A stretch of 64,000 nucleotides of DNA from Sciurus carolinensis (Eukaryota; Chordata; Mammalia; Rodentia; Sciuridae), in NCBI RefSeq assembly GCF_902686445.1, contig NC_062222.1, positions 130,331,035 to 130,395,034 of the forward strand. Direction: 5' to 3'. A model generated the notes under the pieces. It saw only the letters and a list, made by a program, of their open reading frames with translations, did not search any database and was not told the origin of the DNA. Of this stretch, positions 1 through 10,895 are shown piece after piece. Every line of letters begins with the position of its first letter. The first letter of the stretch is position 1. Both the position numbers and the translations under genes were made by a program.

Positions 1-544
1 TTGAGGACCACGGGAAGAAATTCTAATCTTTCCAGGGTCTTCCCTGTAGACCTCACCCCATGCTCTGGACTTTTGGCCTGCACATGATATGATCTGCAGC
101 TCTGCGACTGACCACCATTGTCATCCTTGGTTACATGGCTCTCTGCTCCATCCTGAGAGTTCAGGACCTCAGAGTTCCTCAGAGAGCTCCCCCTGGTGAT
201 TTTAGCCACCTCTTCCTCCCATGCCTCTCCAGAACTGTGTCTAACAATGGAGGCTGATATTGGCCCATCTTCTACTCTAAACCTCAGGCTGTCTAATTAA
301 TGACCATATTTTTCTGATGGTGGAATATTCCTTTTCTTTAGGTGTGACCCTTTCAAGGACTGACGCCAGCAGTGCTTTAGGCTTTTAAAAGCCCTGGGGA
401 AGGAACATCTGGAACCCATAGCCTCTGGAGCCCTGGCTCCATCCCTGGACCTTACTGCTGTTGCCTGGCTCTGGGCCTTGGCTCTTGCTACTCATAGACC
501 ACTAAGGTCCACTCGCATCTGTGTGTACTGGTGCAAGACGGACT
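1..544. other. Unannotated unique DNA
   Basis: No repeat, exon or RNA gene is recognised here. The sequence is of ordinary composition with no CpG cluster and no long open frame. Confidence 0.5.
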
Positions 545-973
545 TTGTTTCACTCACTTTTTTCATTTCTGCGATCGTATAAGACCTACCAAGAACAATT
601 AGAAGAGTAAGAGTTTATTTGTAGTTCACGGTTTCAGAAGTCTCAGTCCATAAATGGACAACTCCATTCTTTTTGGGGTCCAAAGTGAGGAAGTACCTCA
701 TGGCAGAAAAATGTGGCAGAGGAAAGAGACCCAAGGCATGGCTTCAGGAAGCAGAGAGAGCTCTGATCAAGAAGGACAAAATATAAGCCCCAAAGGCACA
801 CCCACAGGGACCCTTCTCCTCCAGCCACACCCTACCTGCCTATAGTTATCACCCAGTCAATTCATATCAGGGGATTAATTCAAGAGTCTTATAGCTCAAT
901 CATTTCACTTCTAAATTTTCTTGCATTGTCTCACACATGAGCTTTTGGGGGACACCTAATCTAAACCATAACA
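545..973 (-). mobile_element. ERVL-MaLR LTR, antisense
   Basis: A diverged MaLR-class LTR read on the minus strand. On the plus strand it shows the hallmark order of a reversed MaLR LTR: GTTTATTTG, a 'cacggtttcagaa' block, then 'gcttttgggggacacct' and the reversed LTR start at 'taaaccataaca'. Its wording matches, in reverse complement, the sense copy at 11433-11875, so both belong to one family. It holds no open frame of interest; an apparent 61-63 residue frame inside is chance. The exact subfamily is not determined and the left boundary is approximate. Confidence 0.7.
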
Positions 974-2430
974 GATTTTCTGGTCCTTATCTTCCCTTCA
1001 GGATGTGATTTCATGTCTCCCCCTTGGGAAAGAGATTAACATGGAAACCAAAATTAAAATAATGGGGTAAGTGCCACAGATAGGCAGCTTCAGTGTTCTG
1101 TACAGTCTCCTGAGTCAAGGGTTGAGGACTGGGTCAGCTTCAGCAAAGGTTTCCTGGTAAAGGGGTTGTTATAAATGAGATTTGAGTGGTCAAAAGGGAG
1201 AGTCAGATACTAGAGGGTAAGGAAGAACATTTTGAGTGAGTGAATACCAGGTGTAGCAGCCCGGTCATTATATTCAGATATGGCCCCAAACCTGGAATCA
1301 GTTCAGGAGCACTGGGTAGGAGGGAGAACGGTGGGAGGGAAGGTCAGAAAGGTCAGCGGGGGCTGCTCCTGCAACATTTCCACTACCATGAAGAGAGACA
1401 CCTCAGTCCACTATGGTTTTCCTGCTTCCCGGGCAGGTGGATGGGTAGGTTGGACACATTTCAAATCAGTTTCCCTTTTGACCCCTCACATAATGAGCCA
1501 GTTCCTGAAAATTTGCATTGTAAAATCCTATGGGGACTCAGACTTCATCCCTCAAAACCTATACCAGGGAGGAAACAAGAGGGGGTAAAACACATGCAAA
1601 AGATGGCCATTGCCTTAGAGGGAGGTGCTGTATGGTAGCTGATTGAATTCGTGGCTCTATGTTCTATGTTTACTTTTGCTTTGTTTTACTACTTTAATAT
1701 TATATTTTAGAAAAAATTATATTATTATATTATTTGAATTAGATCCTGGTTCCAATTTCTAGGTTACAGAAAGAGAAGCATCTCCAATTGGAAATGGTCT
1801 TAGGTTGTCACAAGGCTGGATTAGGGAATGATAAAGCCATGCACCAAGGTCTCAGGAATAGAGGTGATTTTTCTGCCAATGGTGAGGTGTCTAATGAATT
1901 TGTTCTTTGTGCATTTGTAGCATTTGTTGGGGTGTCTTCTTTGCATTCCAGAAAATGGAAGGAAATTCAGCAACACTATTGTAATGTGGCTGAGGGTCCC
2001 AGAGAGCTGTGTGTTGAGCATAAAATATTCTTCATTTTAAGCATCTGCATCCTCCCCTTAAGCAGGCTGTTAGTGTGGCAATCATGTCCCTTACTCTCTC
2101 GCAGCCCAGGAATTGAAACACAATTTGGCCTCTTTGTCATTTTCAAAAATCAAATCTGCCTAGGGACCAAGTTCCAACAGCAGCTGTTTTTGCTTTATGT
2201 TTAATTTAAATACATTTAATTTTGAGACTTGTATGTCTCCAGTGATTTTTTTTCTTCCTCTGGTAGAGCAGGCTGCAGATATGTATCCTTCATTTATACA
2301 GAGCAGTCCTTTCATTGCCATGGAAGATTTTTTCTTTTTAGGATAAAGTTATATGAGTTAAGATGATCATAGTTATTCATTATCTTAGTACTGAAAATAG
2401 CAACTGGATACCAAATACTGGACATTAAAT
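974..2430. other. Unannotated DNA with an AT-rich patch
   Basis: No gene is recognised. Short open frames (up to about 138 codons near 1788-2204) have no recognisable protein signature and no matching splice context. An AT-rich run at about 1695-1740 is the only compositional feature. Confidence 0.45.
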
Positions 2431-2434
2431 CCTT

Positions 2435-2605
2435 ACTTTTTGGTGAGCTGTATTTTAAGAGGTTTGCATACATTTTCTCATCAGGTTTTACCAGGTTCTT
2501 ATGTAGACAGGGAAACTAATGTCCATTTTGTGGATAAAGTTCCAAGAGGGGTAAGTGATATGCCCACTTAGTCAGGCCTAATGAATAGGGAAGTTGAGAG
2601 TCTAA
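2435..2605 (+). mobile_element. MIR-like SINE relic
   Basis: A weak MIR resemblance: a run ending in a 'tttgcatacattttctcat' type segment, then a 'gggaaactaatg' block comparable to the MIR 'gaaactgaggc' core, then 'gtaagtgatatgcccac' and a trailing variant of the specificity loop. Strongly diverged. Confidence 0.5.
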
Positions 2606-2637
2606 CACCACATAAGGTATGTTAAAAATCATGTGTG

Positions 2638-2717
2638 AAATATTACATATGTAGATATAATATTACACATACAGATGTGATAATACAAATACAGGTGTGG
2701 TATTACATATACAACCT
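2638..2717. repeat. Imperfect AT-rich tandem repeat
   Basis: Three to four imperfect units of about 20-24 bp built on TATTACATAT(A)/ACAGATGTG. It looks like a decayed minisatellite lying directly before a CATGT pentamer run. Confidence 0.55.
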
Positions 2718-2748
2718 TCAACTTACAGTGCTTGGTCAAGGAGAGTTG

Positions 2749-2788
2749 GTCATGTCATGTCAGGTCATGTCATGTCATGTCATGTCGT
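2749..2788. repeat. (CATGT)n pentanucleotide repeat
   Basis: Seven to eight units of CATGT in tandem, with one interrupting AGGT step and a final CGTGT variant. A simple repeat with no coding potential. Confidence 0.85.
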
Positions 2789-2794
2789 GTGGGT

Positions 2795-2866
2795 GAGAAT
2801 TCTGGTCAACTGAATTTTTTTTTGTCAGAGTGAAGATGAACAGGCATGACATATTTAAACCCCTGC
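2795..2866 (+). repeat. Unclassified dispersed repeat, copy A
   Basis: This stretch is clearly related to 6597-6671. Both carry an 'aactgaatt' block, then 'agagtgaagat', then 'gcatgac', then 'tatttaaaccc'. I cannot assign the family. It could be the end of a longer, mostly eroded element. Confidence 0.55.
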
Positions 2867-2891
2867 TCTGCCACTCTCGATGTTACGTATG

Positions 2892-3257
2892 CAGATGGCC
2901 TTCAATTTACAATGGCTCAACTTTATGATGATGCAAAAGCAGAGCACGTTCAGTTGAAAGTGTACTTGAAGTTTGAATTTTGATCTTTTCCCAGGCTAAC
3001 ATTATAAAACAACCATTATAGTTTGCATTTCCAGGGTCCCATGAGATATTCAATACTGGTTTATAAAATTGGCTTTGTGTTCGATGACTTTGCCCAGCTA
3101 CAGGCTCATGCAAGTGTTCTGAGCATATTTAAGGTAAGCTAGGCTAAGCTATGATGTTCAGAAGGTTAAGTATATTAAGTACATTTTTGACTTAGGATAT
3201 TTTCAACTTACAATGGGTGAACCAGGACAAGACCCCATTGTAACCTGAGGAGCATCC
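2892..3257 (-). mobile_element. Tigger-like DNA transposon (MITE)
   Basis: A non-autonomous DNA transposon of TcMar-Tigger type. The left end reads 'ccttcaatttacaatgg' and the right end carries 'tttcaacttacaatggg' followed by 'ccattgtaac', which form imperfect terminal inverted repeats. The interior contains the characteristic 'aggctaagctatgatgttc' block and 'gctttgtgttcgatgac'. It cannot encode transposase at this length. Orientation is assigned by recalled consensus and is uncertain. Mutations have eroded CpG sites, consistent with old age. Confidence 0.7.
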
Positions 3258-3554
3258 ACATCTGTGTGTATATCCATGTACTCCATGACTTTCAAACTTT
3301 GACCTCATTTCCTTCTTACCTCCCTCTTTCTCTGTTCTCCACTTATTCTAACTCTCAGTGTGTTTGCTCCTTCTGATGGTTGTATCTCACTTCTCTTTCT
3401 GAATGCATGCTTTGATTTTGGCAAATCTCAGCAGTTCTCAGAGTCTTACAGATTTTCTGAGCCTTGGTTTCCCCATTTCACATGCTGGTTGATGCTAACA
3501 ACAGTTGGAGATCTTCGTGGTCACAGGTTATTGTAAGGATCAAAATTAAATATG
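3258..3554. other. Unannotated DNA
   Basis: Nothing is recognised between the MITE and the LTR insertion. A weak MIR-like core (sequence like 'ttttctgagccttggtttccccat' shortened) may occupy about 3430-3540. Confidence 0.35.
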
Positions 3555-3560
3555 AAGATG
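3555..3560. repeat. Left target-site duplication of the IAP-like LTR
   Basis: The hexamer AAGATG lies immediately before the LTR's terminal TGT and is repeated exactly after its terminal ACA at 4226-4231. Six-base duplications are the rule for class II (ERVK/IAP) integrases. Confidence 0.8.
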
Positions 3561-4225
3561 TGTTGGGGGCTGTGCCAGCCAGAATGGCGCCTGATCACAT
3601 AGGCAGTGAAGAGGTTAATTAACATAAGCACACTCAGGTGATTTATCACTGGCCGTATTCAGTTAAGTACACGCGCACAACGCGTGCACAGGTGTTCCTG
3701 AGCACGCTCTTTTTAACCCTTGCCGATGGGGCAGCTGGTTCCTCGCCTGATCGCAACTGGAGGGGCCCCGCCTTCCGCCTCCTGGAGGGAATATAAGCGG
3801 GCGGTGGGCACGGGCGCGGCAGTAAGAGCAGCAGCGAGTAAGTGAGGCGTGGTGGTAAGGAGCAGCAGCTAGCAGAAAGAAGTGGAGTAGAAGCCATTAG
3901 CAGAAAGGAAGAAGAAGAAACGGCAAGCAGATAGAAAGCACCTCCAAAAAGAAGCACCTCAGATAGATGCACCTTTAGTTCACAGGATGCAGGATGCACC
4001 TTTAAGAAGAAGCAGCAGAAGCCTAAGAAGATAAGATCTCTGAAAGTGTAGTCTCTCTCTCTCTTAAGCAAAGTCTCTTTCTCTCCAATAAGCAAAGCCT
4101 CTCTCTCTCTCTCTCCTCTCAAAGCAAGTAAACCCTTGGTTCCTCTATCCTCTATACCCGCGCAAATTGTTGCTGCAGGCGGTGACAAACACCCGCAGAT
4201 TTGGCACCGCAGAGAGCCAGCGACA
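3561..4225 (+). mobile_element. Solo IAP-like (class II ERV) LTR
   Basis: A 665-bp solo LTR bounded by TGTTGGGGGC at the left and GCGACA at the right, flanked by a perfect AAGATG duplication. The TGTTGGGGGCTG start resembles rodent IAP LTRs. It is GC- and CpG-rich in its first third, has a TATA-type box (ATATAAG, 3791-3797) and then a long purine-rich segment (about 3870-4020) and a CT-rich segment (about 4045-4115) before the U5-like end. No gag, pol or env sequence remains, so LTR-LTR recombination probably removed the body. A 205-residue antisense frame across it (3646-4263) is not regarded as a gene. The preserved CpGs and perfect duplication argue that it is among the youngest insertions in the window. 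Confidence 0.8.
3791..3797 (+). promoter_or_regulatory. TATA-type box of the LTR promoter
   Basis: ATATAAG in a GC-rich setting inside the LTR, in the position expected for a U3/R boundary promoter. Transcription would start near 3820 and run rightwards. Confidence 0.5.
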
Positions 4226-4231
4226 AAGATG
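4226..4231. repeat. Right target-site duplication of the IAP-like LTR
   Basis: Exact second copy of AAGATG, marking the right edge of the LTR insertion. Confidence 0.8.
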
Positions 4232-4826
4232 AATGTAGGATGTGGGGGGAAAGGAACTCTCATGCACTTTTGATGGGAATATAAATTAGCACATCTACTA
4301 GAAAATGGGTATAGCAGTTTCTCAGAAAACTAAAAATAGAACTGTCACATGATCCAGGCATAGACCAAAAGAAATGAAATTGAGAATACAAACGATGCCC
4401 CTGCATTCCCATGTTTACCATGGCACTATTCACAATCGCCATGCTATGGAATCAGACTTGATGCTCATTCACAGATGAATGGCTATAGACAATGTGGTCT
4501 AAATCTACACAATGAAGTGCTATTCAGTCATAAAGAAGAATGAAATCATGTTATGTTCAGGAAAATGTATGAAATTGGAGAGTATCATGTTAAGCAAGAT
4601 AAAGCCAACTCAGAAAGACAAGTATCTTATGTTCTCTCACATGTAGAAGCTAGAAAAAAAAAAAAGGGCAGGGGCTAGGGAGCAGACATGAAAGTAGAAA
4701 AACTACTAGGGGAAGGGAGGGGAGTGGGCAAGGTAGTGTGGAGTATGGGTAAAAGTGTGTGGAATGCCACAATGAAACCCATTAATTCATATAATTAATA
4801 GGCACTAATAATTAAATTTTTAAAAG
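4232..4826 (+). mobile_element. Old L1 3' end, sense
   Basis: A 5'-truncated L1 relic. It opens in the last part of ORF2 ('ggatgtggggggaaaggaac', then 'gatgggaatataaattag') and passes through the conserved 'cattcacagatgaatgg' and 'tattcagtcataaagaagaatgaaatcatg' blocks into the 3' UTR, ending in an AT-rich tail near 'aattaaatttttaaaag'. It is diverged from the L1 at 20.9-27.5 kb and is an older lineage. The IAP-like LTR sits at its left edge. Confidence 0.8.
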
Positions 4827-6596
4827 ATGTATGTAAAAGTACTTTATAATATCATGCTTTTTAAAACACTGTCATGTTCTCAAGGCTGCAGTTCCTCTGG
4901 ATGAGGGCTTATCTTTCAGGACAGCCAGCAAAATAAGGAAAAGAGGAATCCCTGCAAAGTCAGCTCCAGAGTTGTGCAGGAGTTCAGAGGAGTTCATCTG
5001 GAACGTGGGGGAGGAACCTGCTTCTGCTCCAGAATGTCCCCCGCAACACCTCTGTCCTGCTTGGTTTAACTTGCTGTTACTGATGAACGTTTCCCTCCCA
5101 GTCTCCAACCTTGCTGCCTTGGCTGCCTCACACCTTTTGCTATCTCCTGTCTCCCACTCACAGTCCTCTCTGTCTGAGTTCATTCTGATTTCATTTCTAC
5201 CTCTGAATCTCTTTATAGGTCTCACATTCAAAATGTCAAGGGAGAAGATTCCATTTGTGATAGTGGTGGTGTGCTGGGAAATGTTTAATACTGGCTCTTA
5301 GTGGGAAGTTGGGTGAGGTTGGAGGAAGCCCTGGTGCTTAATGCCAAATTCTGTGGTGTGAAGATCTTCACTATGGATGAATTCAGGGTACCAGTATGAT
5401 GTCACCTGGCTCCCCTCCCTTCCCCTAGTAGTTTTGGGGTCTCCTAAGATGGTGGGAGCAAGCTCCATCTACCTACCATCATTTCTGTAAACTGCCTAAG
5501 TTTCTGATATGTCCAGGGGTTAGTCATCTTGAACTAGATTCCCATCCTGCTCCATTTAGCTGTGGCCAAGATATCCAAGTCACATTTAACTTCTTTCAGA
5601 GTGTCCTATGGATCTGGGCAGTCTCTAGCAAGTATTATTTGTCCAATTCTCATTGTGCAGATCTCCCTGAGATTCCTCTCCCTCAAAAATTAAGGAGAAA
5701 GATAAAAAGTGAGGATAAATACATACAAATTAAGGAGTAACTAATGTCCCTGGAGAGGTTAGAAAATGTGAAATGGAGATTCAGAAACAGGGACCACTCC
5801 TTCTGGTAGAGGGAACAAGAAGACTGTGGTGCATGCAACACTTGGATCCAGTCTACAGGGAAGGCAGGTCATGAAGATAGAAGTAGAGAAGGAGTTTGAG
5901 ATACAGAGAACAAAAGTGTGAAGGACGCATGGGCAGATGAAGCATGGAAGACACATGGAGTTAGTGGGCATTTCCTTTTATTGAGTAGAAGTTATGTGAA
6001 AGGGAGGAAAGGGTAATCATCCACCACAGAAAGTCAGAAAGGACTTTGGGTGTCAAGATGAGCTGTCAAATATGTCACACTGCTTTTGTTGGGGGCTGTT
6101 ACCAAACAAAAGTGCAATATAAATTATAAGGCGATCACCTATGTCTTATTAGATAAGATTTTCCTGAGTCTCCTAAGTGGTTTCTTGACCTTCTCCATTC
6201 TTTCAAATAAACTGTTATTGTTAATATTGATTCTTGCTTTGAGTGGCTCCCCAAGATGAAGCAGATCGTTGAGCATAGACCGGGATGAATCCGGATGAAT
6301 AATCCCTGCCTTGTCACCAACTCGTGGAGTGACCTGGGGCAAGTCATTTCTCTGCCAACCTTGGTTCATCTTCACATCTGTAATCTCATAGAGTGATTAT
6401 TTGATAGTTGCTTTCATAGCCTTTCCAAGTTTATAATTACATACACTTGACCTCTTCAACCTCACTTCAAATGAAATCTTTCATTATTTGAGTTCTGGCA
6501 AAGATCAAAACACTCCATGTCTTTGGCATTGAGAATCTTGCTTTGTAAAATAGCTCCAAATGGCAACACGGCTAAGGTCTATGTGTTATGGGGGAA
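4827..6596. other. Unannotated DNA
   Basis: No gene or repeat is confidently recognised across this stretch. Overlapping frames on both strands at 4872-5301 (119 and 109 codons) mirror each other and have no recognisable domain, which argues against coding. Confidence 0.4.
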
Positions 6597-6671
6597 GAGA
6601 ATTTGAATTTTGTTTAACTGAATTCTCTTATTAGAGTGAAGATTAAGTAGCATGACCTATTTAAACCCTTG
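6597..6671 (+). repeat. Unclassified dispersed repeat, copy B
   Basis: The partner of 2795-2866. Shared blocks are 'aactgaatt', 'agagtgaagat', 'gcatgac' and 'tatttaaaccc' in the same order and spacing. Family not recognised. Confidence 0.55.
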
Positions 6672-6794
6672 TTGTTATCAACATGTGTAAAGTATGCTCA
6701 TTAATGGTTCTGTCCAAAGAAGTAGAGTTTCTCACATAGGAAAAGAAGAATTAAGGACTATATTTGTGTAAACCTCTGTAATAGTCACAATGAA

Positions 6795-6915
6795 ATGTCA
6801 TGATAATAACAGCTCACACTCAATGAACATTTATTCTCTGCCATGTCTGGTTCTGAGAGTTTTAAATGCCATTATCCTACTTAATATTTGCAATAAACAT
6901 AAAAGCTAAGCACAC
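6795..6915 (+). mobile_element. MIR SINE relic
   Basis: Sense MIR core: 'aacagctcacactcaatgaacatttattctctgccatg' type wording, followed by 'ttttaaatgccattatcc' in place of the MIR 'ttacatgtattaactca' segment. The 3' half is missing. Confidence 0.6.
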
Positions 6916-6928
6916 CCTTATAACTCCT

Positions 6929-7361
6929 TGTAGTGGGTTGGGTGACGGCTCCCCAAAGAGAGGTCCATGGCCTACTCCCTGGAATCTGTGAAGACAAACC
7001 CATGTGGGAAAGCTTTTGCAGAAGTAATTAATGATTTGGGATGACGGGGTTATTCTGGATTATTCTGGGAGGCACTGAATCCAATGAAAAGCAGCCTCAT
7101 GAAAGACACAGAGGAGAGTAGGAGGTAATGTGATCATAGAAGTAGTGACTGAAATGATGTAGCCACAAGTAAGGAGGCCCACAGCCACCAGAAGCTGGAG
7201 GACATGAGGAAGAGATTGTCTGCCACAGTCAGGGCAGTATGGCCCCGATGAGACCTCGATATCAGACTTGGGTCTTTCAGCATTGCGAGAGCATACATTT
7301 CTGATATTTTAAGTCAACGAGTTTTTGGTAATTGGCTCCCACAGCCATAAGAAACTACAAT
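6929..7361 (+). mobile_element. MLT1-like MaLR LTR, sense
   Basis: A complete-length MaLR LTR relic of about 430 bp. It starts at 'tgtagtgggttgggtgacgg', carries the middle block 'gaagtaattaatgatttgg', the 'ccacagccaccagaagctgg' block, and ends near 'ttaagtcaacgagtttttggtaatt' and 'aagaaactacaat', matching the end of MLT1-type LTRs. No open frame is kept. Confidence 0.7.
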
Positions 7362-7379
7362 ATCACTTTTTATTTTTTT

Positions 7380-7480
7380 ACAAGTTTGAGAATGAAGCAT
7401 GGGACGTCAATTAACTTATCTAAGATTCTTCAGTTGGAAAATGAGGATTGCAATAGGCAAATCCAGGGATCTTAGGGTTT
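7380..7480 (+). mobile_element. Possible MIR 3' fragment
   Basis: Contains 'agttggaaaatgaggattgcaat', comparable to the MIR segment that follows the specificity loop. Short and diverged. Confidence 0.35.
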
Positions 7481-7559
7481 TCCTTTAATCCTAATAGAAA
7501 ATTGCACCTTGTAACTGTCCCTACCTCCATAGAGATATATGGACTACCAGTCACAAGGT

Positions 7560-8240
7560 ACCACAGGAGCACACCAGAGGGCATGTCACCCAGTTTATGG
7601 GTATCAGGGAAGTATCAGTAAGAGGAGATGATAATATTGGACTGAGTTTTAATGTTGAAGATTTTTTCCTAAAGAATAAAGAATAAAAAAATTTCCAAAG
7701 AGAGAGAGCAACAATGAGAGTGATAAAGAGCAAAACACCTGTAGGAACTGCAATAAGTAGGCATGGACCAGGAAGTTTTTGGAAGAGGATGGAAGATGGG
7801 GCTGAAGGTAAAGGTGGGGATGAGCTAGTGGTGGGTCTTAGTGTCAGGCCAGGGATTGTGGAACTCCTGAGGCAGTTAGAGAAACTGGATAACTTGACAC
7901 AGTCTGATCCCATGATAAGACAGGTCTCTTATAGACTGACAGTGCAAAACACCCAGGAGGATAGATTGACTGGGTTGAGACCAGATCAGAGTACCCTAGC
8001 ATGATGACTGGGTTACAGCACTGGCTATGGGGATGGAGGGGAGAAAAGAGGTTTAGGAGGCACTTTAAGAAGGCAACATGAGAAGGTTCCATGATCAATG
8101 GGACAACAAGGGCAAAGAGAAGGAGAAGCCTGGGCTGCATTTCAGGTTTCAAGTTGGAGGAACTGGGTTGATGGTAGAGTCACTTTTTGAAACAGGAAAT
8201 AAGTGAGCAGAGAGAAGTGTTGGAGTTCATGAATGTACAT
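7560..8240 (-). mobile_element. L2 LINE relic, antisense
   Basis: Wording such as 'gggctgcatttcaggtttcaagttggagg' and 'gaactgggttgatggtagagtcac' fits reversed L2 ORF2 sequence. It is badly decayed, with overlapping meaningless frames on both strands (96-120 codons). Boundaries are rough. Confidence 0.45.
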
Positions 8241-8554
8241 AAATATTTCACTGATTGCTTGAGACTCTTGTATGATTTTTAGTCTGAATATAAAAACATC
8301 TACGTATTAATTACATCTTTGGGATTGCAATTCTAGAACACATTGAGTATGTTGTACACAATATACTCTGACACCAACTCCGTACTCTAAGCTGGGTGTG
8401 TACCCACATTTCCTAAGTGAAGCAACCAATGTTAAAGTGATTAAGGATCTGGTCCAGCATCTCAGGGTCCATGTCTCGGAAGCTCTGACTTTGGATTCCA
8501 GCCTCCTCCTTGCTTCCTCCTGGATCCAGAGGTAGGATGCTCTTTGAGTCACAC

Positions 8555-8685
8555 CTTCCCATTTGTTAGCTGTCTGACCTTTGGAAATTTGCTTAACCAC
8601 TCTACACCTTAATCCCAGCAGCTGTCAGAAAGGGGATAAAATTAATAGTGCCTGTTCTCCCTAACACAAGTAAGAGCCTGGAAGA
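8555..8685 (+). mobile_element. MIRb SINE relic
   Basis: Shows 'ttgttagctgtctgacctttgg', then 'tgcttaaccactctacacctta', then 'aggggataaaattaatagtgcc', in the order of the MIRb core. Confidence 0.65.
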
Positions 8686-8689
8686 GAAA

Positions 8690-10790
8690 TCTTTGCAAAT
8701 GGAGAAGACTTAGAAAAATATGAGTAATTATTTATATGCTGAGTCTGAATTCTATGTTTTGAGCTGGTCCTTGAGTTTAGCAAGTTTTCTTGTGATTTGC
8801 TGATTTCTCCTAAGCATCTAATGGCATGACAGAATTCTAGTAGACAAAATTTAAAACATTTGGGATTACTTAAATGTTCCTATCTAAATTATTCCAATGT
8901 GTTTCCATATGTGCTTCTTGATAGTCCTATAAAAGCCCACACCACTGATAATGGAATTTTTTTGACCTCATGAACACCAGACCTTCATACATTTGCCTGT
9001 GGAAGTATCCAAAAAACACTTCACATTCAACGTGGAGCTCACATTGGAAGAAACTTGCAGCACCTCAACTGAGCAAGACAGATTTGGTCCATCTTAGAAT
9101 GTCAGTACCTGGGTATGGATCATGTCTCATCATCTCAAAAACTCTGGGATCTAGCATAGCCGTGTGCTTTCCATGCAGAAAAAGTGGTGTTTGCTTCAGT
9201 TCTACAACAGTAGGATGTTATTAGCTCATCCCTAACCTCTGATTCTAAAAACTAATATTTTACCTTGAAAATCTCAGCAAAGGAAAAGAAAAGGAACTAT
9301 GAAAATAGCCACATTTAAGAGCCAGTGACACTTTCAAAGGCGTGTGTGTTTGTGGGTGCAAGGTAAAGTAATAGCATATTGTACCCTGTGTTTAGAAGTT
9401 GTGTGAAGTGGTAGCAGGGAAGAAATGGTGAGAGGACAGTTGTGTAATTAGCAGAAGAAAGCTCTTCTCTCAGAGGGAAGATACTGTCTCTGTTACACAA
9501 CTCTGCAGAAGTTTCTACAGGGTGATGAACTTAGTAGGGTAGAGGGGGAGGAAAACTAGCCTGGGAACCAGGTTAAAATTTTTTTTTTTATTTTGGTCTT
9601 AATCTCTTAAGCTAGTTGGCATTGATTTATTTTACAAACTCTATTACACAAAGATCCCTGTGACTATTACAGTGGGGAGGCGGGCAGAGAGGAAAGAGAA
9701 AATAAAGTTCCTTCATTCTAGCTGGGAAAAATTAAACAACCCTAACACCTCAGAATAGATCATCTCAAGCTTCTGAACAGTTCTACCAAGATCTTTTAAG
9801 ATCAGTTGGCCAGACTTGAAGCAGTCACTAGGACCAGATGCTAGAATCCTCTTCACATCAGCTGCAGTATTGGTTCACTCACACTGACACTTGGGTGAGG
9901 GAGTGACCAGGATTCTGATTCGCAATGATTTGGTTCTCATGGAAAAGTCGGGTTCTGTTTTCAGAAGGGGCTGAGGGTTAGGCACAGGAGGACAACAGAT
10001 GCTGGCCCTACCTGGCTTACCCTGTCAGTCCTGGAAATTGCAGGACCCACAGTTGCTTCTGTGGTTCTCACCAGCTCCACCCGGACCCCACCAGCTCACT
10101 CTTTGCATGAAGGGCTCAGTTCCAGTTTCCTCAGCTTCTTTGGGGCAGCACGATGCTTTTCAGATCTCCAGTCCACCAGAGTCCGTGGCCTCTGAATCTC
10201 ACCCTGTCACTTTTCCGGGCCATTGGCCTCCCTTCCCATGTTTCCATTTCTTTCTCCTTCTCTCTCTCCATTGCCACCTTAGTTCAGACCTTCATTTCTT
10301 TGCAAATGGATGATTGAAAATTATCTTCAGCTTCTGTCTCTGGTCAAATTCACCCTTCTCTCTCATCTCCTTTAGGGCAACCTTCCCCAAAGGTACAAAG
10401 CTCTGACGATTTCAGCACCCCAGGGCAGAGTGGAAAGGCAGAGCTGAGTGAGATCAAAACTTGCTATGTTCTGGAGGTTCCTCCTGAAAGGCTGACTGCA
10501 CACTTTAGACCCTTCCAAAAGATCTGACATGGAATATTTTGGTAAAATCAAAAACCAACTGACAGGTGGGAAGGTGCTGGAACTGAACTGAGGTGGGGAA
10601 TTGAGGTGGAGTAAGTTTCTACCAAGATGAATGAAGCACAGGGAGTCCCAAACCTAGGATTATTAAAGGAAGGAAACACAAGGCTTTGTACTAATGGCTA
10701 TTGTTCTGCTGGCTTGAGTAGATTTTGAAGTAAGGGTGTGACCCTGCCTGCTGGTATCATGATGCGCCTCTGTTGTGTTGAGGCATCCAA
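8690..10790. other. Unannotated DNA
   Basis: No gene is recognised. A 104-codon frame at 9999-10313 is proline- and serine-rich, with no recognisable domain and no start context. A T-run at about 9577-9590 may mark an eroded antisense retroposon. Confidence 0.4.
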
Positions 10791-10796
10791 ATAGGC

Positions 10797-10895
10797 CTAG
10801 TTATTTATTCACTATGCAAATATTTATTGAGTACATACTACAGGCCAAGCACTGAGTATCAGAGCAGACTGCCCTGGGAGCCTCAAGGTGATTAT
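10797..10895 (-). mobile_element. L2 LINE 3' end, antisense
   Basis: Reads 'ttatttattcactatgcaaatatttattgag' followed by 'catactacaggccaagcactgag', the reversed L2 3' terminal sequence. Confidence 0.65.

Noticed and set aside
2749..2788. CRISPR-like or regulatory repeat array
   Set aside because: Five-base units without spacers are a simple pentanucleotide repeat; the DNA is mammalian.
3561..4225. Complete endogenous retrovirus
   Set aside because: Only one LTR is present; no gag, pol or env sequence lies on either side, and the target duplication closes directly on it.
3646..4263. 205-codon minus-strand frame
   Set aside because: Runs antisense through the IAP-like LTR, and its composition (Leu/Ser-rich) follows the purine/CT-rich DNA. 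No domain.
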